A DNA stretch of 64,000 nucleotides from Apostichopus japonicus (GCF_037975245.1 NC_092564.1:17004984-17068983); one strand, 5' to 3'; shown: positions 35,608 through 45,225, counted from the first letter of the stretch. Numbers and translations are program-made. The notes: generated by a model from the sequence alone, not told the origin.

Positions 35608-36799
35608 GATTCATATATTTTGTTTGCATCACCAGGAATCCTGGCCCTCAAGAGGAAGCAGAGGAGAAAGAGGCAGCAGAGGTTAAGAAAGAGCTAGAGG
35701 TGGAGACAGATGATAGAGCTGCCTTACAGAAAGCAAGAGAATGGGATGATTGGAAAGATGGTGAATTTTATTCATATTTCCCTTTGATTAAAGGATAGTA
35801 CAGGTGAAAGTTTATTTCTGACCAATGAGATGGGAACATACATATTTAATATCATGGTGAAGCCTGTATTCAATTCCTATGCTCCATTTTCTAGATCATT
35901 GTCTGTCTGTTATAAATACATTTGGGTTGTCTACATCCTTGTGGGAGATGTTGGAGTTAGGAATGTAATGTTTGGACAGAGTACACTACCATTTATTATT
36001 TCTTGACAAGATTGGTAGTAAAAAAGCGTCACAAAAGTATGCTGTTATTTTGCCTATATGTTCAGAGTTAGGGTAATTACTTTCCAACAATTGTAGGTCA
36101 GGTCAACTCATGTGACCTAACTCATACCCTATGTAGCACCTCAGCATGCCCCTTCTCATGTAGCTTACTAATAATCATGTAAGCTAACTCATACCCTGTG
36201 TAGCACCTCAGCATGCTCCTTCTCATGTAGCATGTTAGCTAACTCATACCCTATGTAGCACCTCAGCATGCCCCTTCTCATGTAGCTTACTAATAATCAT
36301 GTTAGCTAACTCATACTCTGTGTAGCACCTCAGCATGCCCCTTCTCATGTAGCATGTGAGCTAACTCATACCCTATGTAGCACCTCAGCATGCCCCTTCT
36401 CAGGTAGCTTACCAATCATCATGTTAGCTAACTCATACCCTGTGTGGCACCATAACACCCCCCCCCCCCCTTTTCATTTTGGTCTGACTGACATTCTTGT
36501 TTATCATCATTTGTCATTCACTGTCATATCTCACTCATTCCCTCTTGTATCCCCTCTCATACTCCTAATAAGACTTTTATCCCTTCAAAGACAGAATTGC
36601 TGCTCCTTTTGAACAAATGTTATTATGATATTAATCTTACCTGTCATCGAATTATTCTTTATTTATTGAAAGATGTTTTCCTTTGAATATGTGAAGGATA
36701 ATCACAAGCGACATTGATATGAAATTAGTATCCATTGTTTTACCATCTCTTTTCACAGATCACAAAACAGGCTGGGGTAACCGTGACAATATGGGCTAG
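21869..36799 (+). CDS. IGBP1: IGBP1 / alpha4 / TAP42-family PP2A-binding protein, 8 exons, 331 aa
   Basis: Exons: 21869-21967, 23830-23942, 24677-24815, 26902-27081, 30881-31039, 32362-32501, 35636-35760, 36759-36799. All introns are GT-AG and all phases agree, giving 996 nt with the stop (331 aa; the human protein is 339 aa). Known function: a cytosolic helical protein that binds and stabilises free catalytic subunits of PP2A, PP4 and PP6, within TOR signalling in yeast (TAP42). Seen: [13 protein letters not shown] in the N-terminal helical domain (residues 72-84). A basic motif RxxKxxRYKxKK (143-154) corresponds to the Arg/Lys pair shown to bind PP2A catalytic subunit in mammalian alpha4. 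KPFVLLRD and [11 protein letters not shown] follow (233-257), then an acidic, Glu-rich linker (about 283-303), REWDDWKD (311-318) and the conserved end GWGNRDNMG (323-331). The ATG is the first in frame with the family start. Expression is probably constitutive; no clear promoter motif was identified. Confidence 0.95.
22821..22850. other. Perfect 12-bp stem hairpin in IGBP1 intron 1
   Basis: CACAGTTATTTT (22821-22832) is followed by a 6-base spacer and its exact reverse complement (22839-22850). The remainder of intron 1 (21968-23829) shows no other feature. Confidence 0.7.
23830..23942 (+). CDS. IGBP1: IGBP1 exon 2 (residues 34-71)
   Basis: Acceptor ATGCAG|ACA. Encodes [20 protein letters not shown] and [17 protein letters not shown], which parallels the family LDLFSRNE-LEEIASTDL. 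Phase 2 at AG|GTGAAG. Confidence 0.93.
24677..24815 (+). CDS. IGBP1: IGBP1 exon 3 (residues 71-117)
   Basis: Acceptor CTGCAG|ATACC completes Arg71, then [13 protein letters not shown] and an R-L-x-x-L-x-R-A-K helix, ending CKCYELTEE at GAG|GTGAGA. Corresponds to the most conserved N-terminal helices of alpha4. Confidence 0.94.
25091..25920. repeat. 21-bp minisatellite in IGBP1 intron 3
   Basis: Units of GCAATTGATGTGATACAGTGT (variants GGATGTAAT) repeat about 20 times with high fidelity to 25530, then decay through irregular GTGCAATAGAT units to about 25920. Because 21 is a multiple of 3, frames stay open: a plus-strand CAIDVIQ heptad frame (25081-25551) and minus-strand HTVLHQL-type frames. 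These are not treated as genes. Confidence 0.93.
26400..26575 (+). mobile_element. LINE 3' end with ACTT tandem tail
   Basis: Ends ...TTTTGGGATGAAATAAAG followed by about five ACTT repeats, the form usual for 3' ends of CR1/L2-like retrotransposons in marine invertebrates. How far it extends to the left is uncertain. The upstream stretch (25920-26400) has a T-run/G-run junction at 25981-26007 and no recognised gene. Confidence 0.55.
26597..26861. mobile_element. Degenerate hAT-like fragment in IGBP1 intron 3
   Basis: Left end CAGTGGTGGATCCAGAC has a hAT-type terminus. A loosely inverted right end (CCTTGGATGCAGCCTTTG) is at about 26844-26861. No matching 8-bp flanks, so it is old or incomplete. 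Confidence 0.45.
26902..27081 (+). CDS. IGBP1: IGBP1 exon 4 (residues 118-177), PP2A-contact region
   Basis: Acceptor TTTTCAG|GAG and donor CAG|GTATTA, both phase 0. Encodes [18 protein letters not shown], the basic helix implicated in PP2A catalytic-subunit binding. A degenerate TE ends about 40 bp upstream. Confidence 0.94.
27329..30166. mobile_element. Non-autonomous hAT element with internal 138-bp tandem array
   Basis: Terminal inverted repeats CAGGGGCGTAGCGA and TCGCTACGCCCCTG are flanked by identical octamers AAGAGAAC at 27321-27328 and 30167-30174. This is a perfect 8-bp target duplication. The TIR similarity continues loosely into a GGGGGGGTGT segment. The 2838-bp interior is almost wholly the tandem array 27375-29993, plus about 170 bp of right-end sequence that repeats the TTTGCCGACAG word. 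No transposase coding. Located in IGBP1 intron 4. Confidence 0.92.
27375..29993. repeat. 19 x 138-bp tandem array (G4- and hairpin-bearing)
   Basis: Unit starts (GATTTGCCGACGG) were located at 27375, 27513, 27651, 27789, 27927, 28064, 28201, 28338, 28476, 28614, 28752, 28890, 29028, 29166, 29304, 29442, 29580, 29718 and 29856, a spacing of 137 or 138 bp. Each unit has GGGGGAGGGGTCTAAGGGG, then a near-palindrome of AAGGGGAGGGGG and CCCCCTCCCCTT around TGT. Units differ by a handful of substitutions, so the array is homogenised. Confidence 0.96.
30575..30868 (+). mobile_element. 5'-truncated SINE with ATT tail, abutting IGBP1 exon 5
   Basis: Begins with a B-box-like GCAAGTTCTAGTCTTGG. It contains TTTGGACAAGGCACTTTATC and GCGCCTTGAGCACTGTTATC, and ends in a GCGCTTTATAAATCCTCAAT - ATTATTATTG tail, a layout common to marine invertebrate tRNA-SINEs. 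The A-box portion was not found. Confidence 0.65.
30881..31039 (+). CDS. IGBP1: IGBP1 exon 5 (residues 178-230)
   Basis: Acceptor CATACAG|AGG and donor AAA|GTCAGT, both phase 0. Encodes [19 protein letters not shown], matching the family REYYLLHLQRWI-LEEI. A SINE tail ends about a dozen bases upstream. Confidence 0.94.
32362..32501 (+). CDS. IGBP1: IGBP1 exon 6 (residues 231-277)
   Basis: Acceptor CACCCAG|CCG, donor CCAG|GTAGAT in phase 2. Encodes [20 protein letters not shown] then [12 protein letters not shown], a hallmark of the family. Confidence 0.95.
32806..33945. repeat. ~160-bp minisatellite, 7 copies, in IGBP1 intron 6
   Basis: AGCATTT-TGTAAATCTA starts at 32813, 32976, 33136, 33299, 33462, 33624 and 33784 (spacing 160-163). 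Two variants recur: one with CACACAGCATTTGTGT, the other with CACGCAGCATTTTTGT. Confidence 0.93.
35262..35608. repeat. TA/TG microsatellite upstream of IGBP1 exon 7
   Basis: Compound TA array with ATATGTGTGT and ATGAATACATA interruptions, itself partly duplicated (ATGAATACATATATATATAT near 35259, 35353 and 35448). It ends 27 bp before exon 7. Tyr-Ile reading frames here are artefacts. Confidence 0.92.
35636..35760 (+). CDS. IGBP1: IGBP1 exon 7 (residues 277-319)
   Basis: Acceptor CACCAG|GAATCC follows a long TA array. Encodes an acidic stretch, then [12 protein letters not shown], the conserved C-terminal signature; donor GATG|GTGAAT in phase 1. Confidence 0.94.
36115..36450. repeat. Dimeric ~122-bp minisatellite in IGBP1 intron 7
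   Basis: TAACTCATACCC-TGTGTAGCACCTCAGCATG recurs six times with alternating spacings of about 68 and 54 bp, so the true unit is a dimer. The long form has an extra TTACTAATAATCATG. Confidence 0.88.
36759..36799 (+). CDS. IGBP1: IGBP1 exon 8 (residues 319-331 and stop)
   Basis: Acceptor TTTCACAG|ATC completes Asp319, then [12 protein letters not shown] and TAG. Too short to appear as an ORF, but it matches the conserved family C-terminus (GYGNRQNMG in human). Confidence 0.93.
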
Positions 36800-37551
36800 T
36801 TTCTCTCTGATGGTCAGTCAACTTTTCTGTTAACTGTCGTACCTTGAGGTCTGGACATATTGCTTCACAGGATATATCCCTTGAACCAGATCGAAAGTGC
36901 AGAAGCGACAGTTTTATGCAAACTCTAAAAATGTGACAGTTCGATTCCGGCATCAGTCATGAAAATAGAGAGTAACTGGTCCAGATATCTGATGAAGGCT
37001 TTCACGAGGATGAAATGAAGTGTTGCATCTAGAATTACCCTGGGAACCCTCCAGGGGAAGGGTCCCCAAAGGTGTTGATATCGACCCCTCCCAGGTGTCG
37101 ATAGGACAACCTGCAGGGGTCAATTCAGGGGTCAATTATAAAGCCTACTGAAAGGTTATGTTAATTTATCTTCATGTGTTAAACATACTGATGCTAGTGT
37201 AAAATATCTTCTTAAGTTTTCAGATATTGCATTTGTTTTCTTTGGGGGTCAGTGAAGGATTCCATGAAGTTTCATATAGCTCCTCGAGTACTTTTTGTTT
37301 TTCCTGACATCATCTTTTTTATACAAAGATGCAGCCTGTATAATTAACATAGTCACGTGATCAGTTTAACTCTGTTCATTCATTAAGGAAACAAAGCCTG
37401 CAGTCATAGTTAGCTTGCATAATAGATGTTATCATCAGCAACTACCCCTCCCTTTCTCCCTACCCCCCCCACCCCATATAGCTTCCCAAATTCTTGTCCC
37501 ACGTGAACTACGGTTGCTGTATCAAAATTAATCAACTCCATTGACTTACAC

Positions 37552-37557
37552 AATAAA
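37552..37557 (+). terminator. Candidate IGBP1 poly(A) signal
   Basis: First AATAAA hexamer noticed downstream of the IGBP1 stop, which would give a 3' UTR of about 0.75 kb. Only the hexamer supports it. Confidence 0.3.
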
Positions 37558-38274
37558 TTTGTCACATTCGAAGGTCGCTAGAAACATAAATAACTGGTTT
37601 CAACTCACATGTCCTTCCCTGATAGCTTGGATTGTCATGGCACTTGCAAATGTACGTACAATACCTGTGTCGACTTTTCAGCTAGGCAAGGCATATGGTT
37701 ATTGTATTACTGATCCCATTGATGCTGGTGTTGTACCCCATTCAGGCTGCTCTGTACCCATACGATGTTAAATGAACATGTTCTGGTTGAATTATTATGA
37801 TGATTATTATGATTTAAAAACATGTATATTAAAGCTGAATATCTTGAAAACCATCATTATAGTAAACATGGTCATCATTTCGTGCACTTCCGGTTTCTCT
37901 ATTTCGGGGGGTATAATATGTCGTATCGAGACAACAACAAAATGTCTGCCTAAGGGTTACCGTTTATGAACAGTTATAAATATGAATATGTATGATATCA
38001 AAGACAGAGATGAAAACGAGAATCAAATTATGAAGATGAGGACAACATTATCAGTAAGAGTACAAGCAGAATTTACATTGTTACTTTTATTTGAGGAAAG
38101 TCACCCTAGATAGCAAAGGAAACGACTTGATACACACTCAACCCCATACATGGCATGACGATGTCAAATCAAGTGAGCATGACTGGGGTGGGAGGGTGGG
38201 ACCCTTGCAATGGGAATAGACCTATATACTGATCAGGTTAAAGGGTTGGTGAGGGATCTATGCTATGTACCGTT

Positions 38275-38306
38275 AACACTTGATCTTAGCCAAAGGGCAG
38301 AGAAGC
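38275..38306 (-). pseudogene. U2 snRNA 5'-end fragment
   Basis: On the minus strand this reads GCTTCTCTGCCCTTTGGCTA then AGATCAAGTGTT. U2 snRNA begins (after AUC) GCUUCUCGGCCUUUUGGCUA then AGAUCAAGUGUAGUA, so about 29 of 32 bases agree. The match stops just before the branch-site-pairing GUAGUA, so it is a truncated relic. Confidence 0.75.
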
Positions 38307-38740
38307 AAATTTCCCTTGGTATGATACGATAACAAGACCCTTATCGGGAGTAAGCAATCTTCCACTATTTTATTTAAACTCGATTTTCCCATAATGCACT
38401 GAGTATGACTCTGCGAGCGTATACGAGAACGGACTTGCTACAAGTCGATTGATGCGTGTTTATCAATATCGATGAATATGTATAGCTGTAAAGGATCATG
38501 ATGTGTTTTCAGTCACTGTATGACTGAAAGCATATATCCTTTAAAGAGTTCAGTATTCATGAATAATATGAATAATAAATGACTTATAAATATGCATGAT
38601 AGATCTTCTTTTCATTGTCTTCGATATGCGTTGAATTCTGCAAATATTATTTTTCGTACAGAACTTCAGAGGATCGACGGAACTTGTTATTGTGTTTGAA
38701 TGTCAGAAAGTTAAAAACACCAACCCAACCATCAGGTTTA

Positions 38741-38860
38741 GCTTCTATGACAGAGATCTCTATGAAGCAAAATTCCACCAAACAGCTGAGGAAAATATTG
38801 TTTCGTTTGGGAGATATCCTAGCTAAAAGTCGGGTCTGGGAGCTGTCATTATGTCACTAG
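38741..38860 (+). repeat. Dispersed repeat, copy B (unclassified)
   Basis: Counterpart of 12428-12560, in the same orientation and with the same order of motifs. It lies in the intergenic region after IGBP1. Confidence 0.6.
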
Positions 38861-39392
38861 GATCCGAAACCATTTTTCCTTCATATTTTCAGAGCGGGCA
38901 TGTTAATGGCATTGAAGACTCGCCCCAAACCGCGTGCCTCGCTCTGAAAAAGATAACTTTCCGTTGCTTGCAAATGACGTTTCCTTCTTGTCGCTACAAA
39001 ATGCAGACAGTAATGAAACGTGGTCCCTTGTTATCTTTTATCTAGACCTGAGATGTCCACGCTGCTATGTACACTGTGTTGTGGGTATTGACCGTAGCTG
39101 TATGTATTGACTACACTAATAGTGTCTAATTACCGACGGCAGCCTGTAAGCTGTGTGTGTATTTTCTGGGATCGATGGTGGTGTCTAACACTTCTGTTAC
39201 ACCTCCTTCGAAACTAGGTCAGATTACCGGCATGAGACGTTTCTTTGTGCGCGAATCTTCACACCCTTTAACTGTTTGACCCTGATACCAATGACATCAT
39301 TAGGTCAGCTGCAATATTTAAGATTTGTAAATCCCATCATCATAGAAAATAAAGATAGCAAAGAAAGAAAAAAATAAACAATTGGAGCACGT

Positions 39393-39440
39393 GTGACTCG
39401 ATGATGTCATATTTAGACTTGATCAAGTCTTCGGCTTTGA
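39393..39440 (+). repeat. Dispersed repeat related to 53083-53140
   Basis: Shares GACTCGATGATGTCATATTT and AGACTTG--CAAGTC with the 53-kb copy. The core AGACTTGATCAAGTCT is a perfect palindrome here. Confidence 0.55.
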
Positions 39441-39930
39441 ATATGAAGACAACATTAAATCCCATGATATCTTTAAAATGGAATAAGGTCTTTCTTAGCT
39501 GGTTTGCGTGGAACTTGTTAATGACAGTTATATGTTTTTATAATGATGTTTGGCTTTGTGTCTCCTTTTTATAGAGGGAGATACTGTGACGATTATGCTT
39601 CTACGTCTTATGAGTTTCAGTCACAATGTGAGGTAATGATTAGTCATTTGACCCCGCCACCTACCCCCACCCCTCCCCCACCCCTCCCTCCCCCACCCGC
39701 CTTTCCTTATCCTGGAAGATGCCTGTGGAGTCCCATTTCGTAATTTGCGCAATTGCTTAGCCTATGACCAGTGGCGTCACCAGACTTTTCAGTCAGGGGG
39801 GGCACCAGCATTTGATGGGGGGCACTTAGGTGGATACGGATCGCCGTCCTGGGGGGGTCTAATGGGAGGGGGTTCACTTCCAGGCGCGGCGGAACGGGAA
39901 AATTATTGGGGGGGGGCTAATGTGTAGAGA

Positions 39931-40030
39931 CTACCTAAGCGGAGCGCCACCATCGGTTGGCGCGGAGCGTACAAGAAAATTTTGGGTTTTTCAAACCCCC
40001 AGATGGCCGGAAACGGCACTTCCCGAGTGT
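39931..40030 (-). repeat. Shared hAT internal module, copy d
   Basis: Inverted relative to the other three; read on the minus strand it is closest to copy c. It sits about 160 bp inside the left end of the hAT element 39769-42117. Confidence 0.8.
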
Positions 40031-40239
40031 TTTATGCTGCGAATACCTAGCCCTAAAATATGGGTCTCAAGCTTGCAATTTCTCAGATTGCACGTTAAAG
40101 TCTGTAAATACATTGTAATTTGTATATGGTGTTTTAAGAGAGTAGCTATTACTCGTAGTGTACTCGCAAAGACGTTTTTGAGTGTAGTAAGGGGATGTTG
40201 GAGAACTGGCTGAAATGAAGCAAGCCATTGGCCTAAGAC

Positions 40240-40915
40240 CATTGGCGGATCCAGGGCCTTTGTTTGGGAGGGGCCAAAGTGGCATTAGAGTGATATGGGG
40301 GAGGGGTATAAGGGGAGGGGGTGTCCCCCTCCCCTTTTTATTTTTTTGGAATCCTGGTGATGCCTACATGTAAAATGGTGGCACTTAGAAAGGCTTTTGT
40401 CACCCACAATTTTCTGAGAAATATGCATTTTTTTGTGTGTAGCATCAATAAATTGAATAGTAGGTGATAATTCATTCTTTCCCGTGGCATGAAAATGTTC
40501 GCTGCTCGCCCCAATTGAAAAGAATTATAGGCTAATTTGAGGTTCAAATGATGCTGTAAAGGAGGTTTTATACTCTATTATGCTAAATGCTAAAGAAATG
40601 ATGGTTGCTAAGTCAAAATTTGATGCAATTTTTTTTATGTATACTTGACAATTACAATGCGTTTTTTTCGGACGCTTGTGCGGGTCAGCGGGTTTGGGTG
40701 TTAGAATGCGGGTCTAATTCCCGCGAATTGCGGGTCAGTTGGGAGCTCTGCATTTAATTTTAAACCAGAAAACGAAAAGGTTTAGACTAGACTACCACTG
40801 CTATTCCTCTCGATTTTTTTAATTTCCAATCATATGATTTAGCGGATGTTCGGAAACACTTTTGGGCTCACCTTTGGGGGGGGGGGGGCCATGGCCCCCC
40901 TTGGATCCGCCAGTG
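40240..40915. mobile_element. Nested hAT-type element
   Basis: Ends CATTGGCGGATCCAGGGCC and, inverted, CACTGGCGGATCCAAGGGG. Flanks are CCTAAGAC (40232-40239) and TCTAAGAC (40916-40923), 7 of 8 identical. Contains a GGGGAGGGGGTGTCCCCCTC hairpin like the one in the 138-bp units of IGBP1 intron 4. No coding capacity seen. Confidence 0.8.
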
Positions 40916-42315
40916 TCTAAGACGAAGTTGTGTTGCGCTTACCGGTACTCACACTCACTGCTTCCACTTTTCACGGGCGTGAAGACGCGATTGGGGTGAC
41001 AATGTGGTCTATAGCCAGGGGACGTGCCCCCAGCATTTACTAAAATTATTACACCTATATAGTATATGTGTGCATCGGACAGATCGACAAGTATGCATTG
41101 AAAAATGGGCAGATGCACATTTCGGAGCCTTGGTAAATATTGAGGGGCTTATCATGCATTTGCCCCCTCAACTTTTTCATTGAGGGGGGAGGGCTGAGCC
41201 CCCCAAGCCCCCCGGTTCCGCCGCCACTGCCCCTCCCCTTTGGAAAATTTACGCATACGGAGGATGGGCTGGATGCAAAATGCTGCCACATTTGATGCTA
41301 AATTCGATCTGAAGATATCTCCAGAAATTGCTATTTTTGAGGTAATGATTTTAACAAGGCGCAGAATTTTGCAGAGGATATGAACCACATGCTGTCGATA
41401 TTATGCCTAACCCTATCAATAGAACCTACATTTGTTGAATTAATGTGTGCATGACCCCGACTCCTTTCTTGTCCTTCTCGTTTTCGCCCATTATCTATTA
41501 AGATGTAACAGGTTCCAGCATCGTTATTGGCTCCTATCAGGGATCTCACCATGCAATCCAAAGTTTGATCACACATCGAGTATGGCTCAGTATGCAGGTG
41601 TGAACATTCGCCATTTGTTCCTACAAGCATCTGACCTCAAATGACTTCTGCAGCCCCTACACAACAGAGTTATTATATGGGTCCACAAATATAGGCAAGT
41701 ATGGTGCCGGCGGACCCTCACATTCTCACATTTCGTCAGCTCCTAACCTGTCAACCTCAGACCAAGGCAACATATTGCAGTACCCTCCCTTCTCACAGTC
41801 ATGTAGCTCGCGAAGCGGACGTGTATATCCGCTGGTATGGCGTGAGCACTGACACATTCAATGTAAATATCGACACCTGTTGTGATGGCGCGGGTTACGA
41901 CTTCGATACCCGACATTCAAGGAAAAACTTTTTCATATTTTCGCAGCTCATTTGAAGAAAATACGAATTACTGTTGAATATAACAAAATATATATATATT
42001 TTTTTACCAACCTAAATCTCAGATGGGGGGGGGCACTCGGGGGGCACTCGGGGGGCACTAGGTTTTCCAGGGGGGCACGTGCCCCCCTGGTCCCCCCCCC
42101 CCTTGGCGACGCCACTGCCTATGACGCACAAGTCAGAAATAAAATGATTCGCGCTTCATGCGTGTGGTATATTACCTTCCCCTGCATGCAACGTTTAAAT
42201 ATCTCTCTACCTAAAAGTAACCTTAAAGTTACCTTAAAGTTACCTTAAAGTAACTTCATTCCTGGCCATTCAAAACTATGAAGCTCTAGAGCAACTATGA
42301 AGCAACTAATTTGAA

Positions 42316-42500
42316 TACGTACGCACGTGATAATAATAAGTACGTACACGTTAAAATATCACGTCCATTAAACGTAAAACTATTACGTAGGTAAGATATA
42401 TAACGTGTGAAACTATTACGTACGTACGTCTAATATAAAGTACGTACGTGGAACATACGCACGTGTGTAAGCACGTGTGTAAAACGTATACGTGATACGA
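42316..42500. other. ACGT-dense patch with CACGTG sites
   Basis: About 17 ACGT tetramers in 185 bp, as TACGTAC, CACGTG (three) and AACGTG contexts, in irregular spacing. No coding. Lies just right of the hAT element at 42117. Confidence 0.6.
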
Positions 42501-44331
42501 TTCATAACAACAACTACATTCCCGAGATGGATAGGGATAAACTCGTATACGTCTCTACTTCGACTTAGGGTTTAGTCAAAAATAAATCCTGTATAACTTG
42601 TCTACAAAACATCAGATAATAGTAAGTCCTAGACATCTGGACCGAATTCTGAAGAGACTTTCTTTATATCGACGGAAACATTCAGACATTGTGGATGTGA
42701 CCATTTTTTATCTTGAAAAAATTACGAACGTCTTCGTAGTTACATTGATATCGTTGGATGCACTCGAAATGTGTGTCTAATGAACTGAGACCAATTGTTT
42801 CATATAGTTTCATATTTTCATTACGACCGGCACCATAACTTTATATAATGTATATTCCATCCTCAGTTGTTTCGCACTGAAATTATGCATTCCACAATTC
42901 CCTTTTTTTCTCCTTGCGTTAATGCACATGTTTTCTAATACTTATGATCACTACTTTTACTGTTCTCTGAAAGTGTAATTTGTTTTTTTAAAGTTTCGAA
43001 TAATTCCATTATGACTAATTATTCAGCACATACTGATGTAGGCTATACGCCGAATTCCGGATGGCAAAACTGCACTGAATATAGGATATATATTATAAAA
43101 ACACCAAATACAATGCATCCGGGCCGTTACCCTTACCCCCCCCCCCTCCGTTCCCCACCTCCTCCCCTTCCCAGGTATCAGAGGGAATCTAACCTTAATT
43201 ATTCCCTTCACATGATCACTGATCAGATTTGAAAAATAATAATAATAATAAAAATACTTAAAGAGCTTGAGTACAGCCATGCTTATTTTGTTAAAGATCC
43301 ATTGTAGTTTTATTTTCCGCCGAAACTCTCTTCCTGCATGACGTCAGACGGCAGTGGATGCTTTACCTACCTATTTTGAAGCACTTTACACAACATGACA
43401 TAAGTTCTGTTTCGCGCCATTTAGGATCCTCCTGATCGTGTGCCTAATTCTCATATCAAGTTATCGCAGAGAACAAGATAAGAAACCAAGCATCCTTGAA
43501 GCCAGTGAAGTGTTTAATCTTCCTTATTGCATTAATCTTTATCTTCCATGTATATAGTCTCATATCAGATAAAAAAAATAAATAAATAGATAAATAAAAA
43601 AAGAGCTGTATGCTCTTTTCCTTTTACGATCCGATTCGCTGTTTTTTTTTATTCCACGTATAAGCCCTATATTTTCTTCTCTTTATATATTATAAAAAAA
43701 ACCTTTGGCCAGCTTGAATGAGTTCTAATACATCAATGCCGGGCCGGTAGTGATGATGTCTCGCTTAAAAAAAAAATCAGTCGAAACCTTTGGCTCGCTC
43801 AAGTGACAAATTAATTAAATAAACAAAGCGAACGGGGGAAAGTTGTATGTTTGCTCAAGTCAAGAATTTGATCAGTGGTAACAACTATACGTGCTAACAA
43901 TGATGTATTTGCAAAGCGACGCAAAATAGTCCATTTCCACCATTTAGACGGCACCTCTGTGCAAGTTTCAAATCAATAAAGGAAAATTATCTTTCCTCTC
44001 TAATTCTTTTCCCGCCAAAAAGCTGATCCATCAGACGGTATATGCCGGGAGAATGTGTTTTCGCCCAAACGGTTTAACAGAATATAAAAAAATATATATA
44101 TAAAAAACCAGAGAGACTTGGCATATTGAATCAGGTGGCCACAATGTGTGGTTTAACCTTCAATTTCACGGACAAGAGAAAATAAGTTGAATAAACAAAT
44201 CGAAACAACTTAATGAGATTTTTAAAATGAACAATTATTTTCGCTTGGCTACAATTTAACACCAACATTTCCCGTGGTATTTTGTTACTACAAAGAGCTA
44301 GTGTATTTTTTTTTACTTTTTAAGGTAACTG

Positions 44332-44333
<2 letters not shown>

Positions 44334-44381
<48 letters not shown>

Positions 44382-44439
44382 ATGAATATGTAGCAAGTGG
44401 TATGACAGATCTTCTGGTGTGTTGATCTTAATTAATGTA

Positions 44440-44493
<54 letters not shown>

Positions 44494-44502
44494 GTATATG
44501 TG

Positions 44503-44564
<62 letters not shown>

Positions 44565-44642
44565 TATACTTATATTTATATAATTATTAATATATATATA
44601 TATATACTGTGTATATATATATATACACAGTATATATAACAA
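44334..44642. repeat. TA microsatellites with a palindromic end
   Basis: Two TA arrays separated by about 65 bp. The second ends in ACTGTGTATATA and its inverse TATATACACAGT, a perfect palindrome. Confidence 0.85.
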
Positions 44643-45139
44643 ATATATATGCTATAACAAATTAATTCATGCAATCAACTTGCCATTTTAATGATATTTT
44701 TGCAATGCTATAATAACCATTCTGCACCGTCCTCTTATATCATACTATAAAGTACTCTAACTGACAGTATGAACAGTTCCTCAGCCTTCATATGGTAGAA
44801 GCATGATATTTATACTGCTCCCAGCTAAATCCCTCTTTACTCTTGCACGCCAAACGTCCCACACAGACCCCCATCCCACACCTTCTTTATTCTCAACCAC
44901 TTTGTGTCCGATATTTTGCCAGTGCGATATATAGTGTTGATACAAGAAATATGAACGAAAAAACAAACTTAGATATTTGGTTTGATGAAAGAAAAAAAGA
45001 AAAGAGTTTTGCAGATATACGAAAATGTAGCTCCGCGTGGTACTTGGTCGCGTTTAGTTTATACGTATATCATTCCCGCATGTTCCCATATACTGATTCA
45101 CTGCAACCGTGTGCTTAATAAGCCCATTTAAGCAGGGCA

Positions 45140-45225
45140 TGCATGGGTGGGGATGGTTGGGGATAGGTGAGGGGATGGGTGGGGATGGGTGGGAATAGGT
45201 GGGGAGGGGTGGGGACTGGTTTGCA
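45140..45225. repeat. G-rich tandem repeat
   Basis: Irregular GGTGGGGATGG / GGTGAGGGGATGG units, about eight in 80 bp, with many G3-G4 runs at short spacing on the plus strand. Confidence 0.75.

Larger units (their letters stand above)
36800..39768. other. IGBP1 3' flank and intergenic DNA
   Basis: No gene recognised apart from a U2-like fragment (38275-38306), one member of an unclassified repeat (38741-38860), and a repeat shared with 53 kb (39393-39440). A C-rich pyrimidine tract is at 39650-39705. Confidence 0.5.
39769..42117. mobile_element. hAT-type element with perfect 8-bp TSD, carrying a nested element
   Basis: Inverted ends CAGTGGCGTCACCA and TTGGCGACGCCACTG are flanked by CCTATGAC at 39761-39768 and 42118-42125 (perfect octamer). 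The 2349-bp interior holds the shared module (minus strand, 39931-40030), a nested hAT element (40240-40915), a GC-rich AGCCCCCCAAGCCCCC segment near 41195, and about 600 bp (41340-41960) of unrelated sequence with short open frames but no transposase domain I recognise. Confidence 0.9.

Noticed and set aside
41701-41955. 84-codon frame inside the hAT element as transposase remnant
   Set aside because: No hAT dimerisation or catalytic motif visible.
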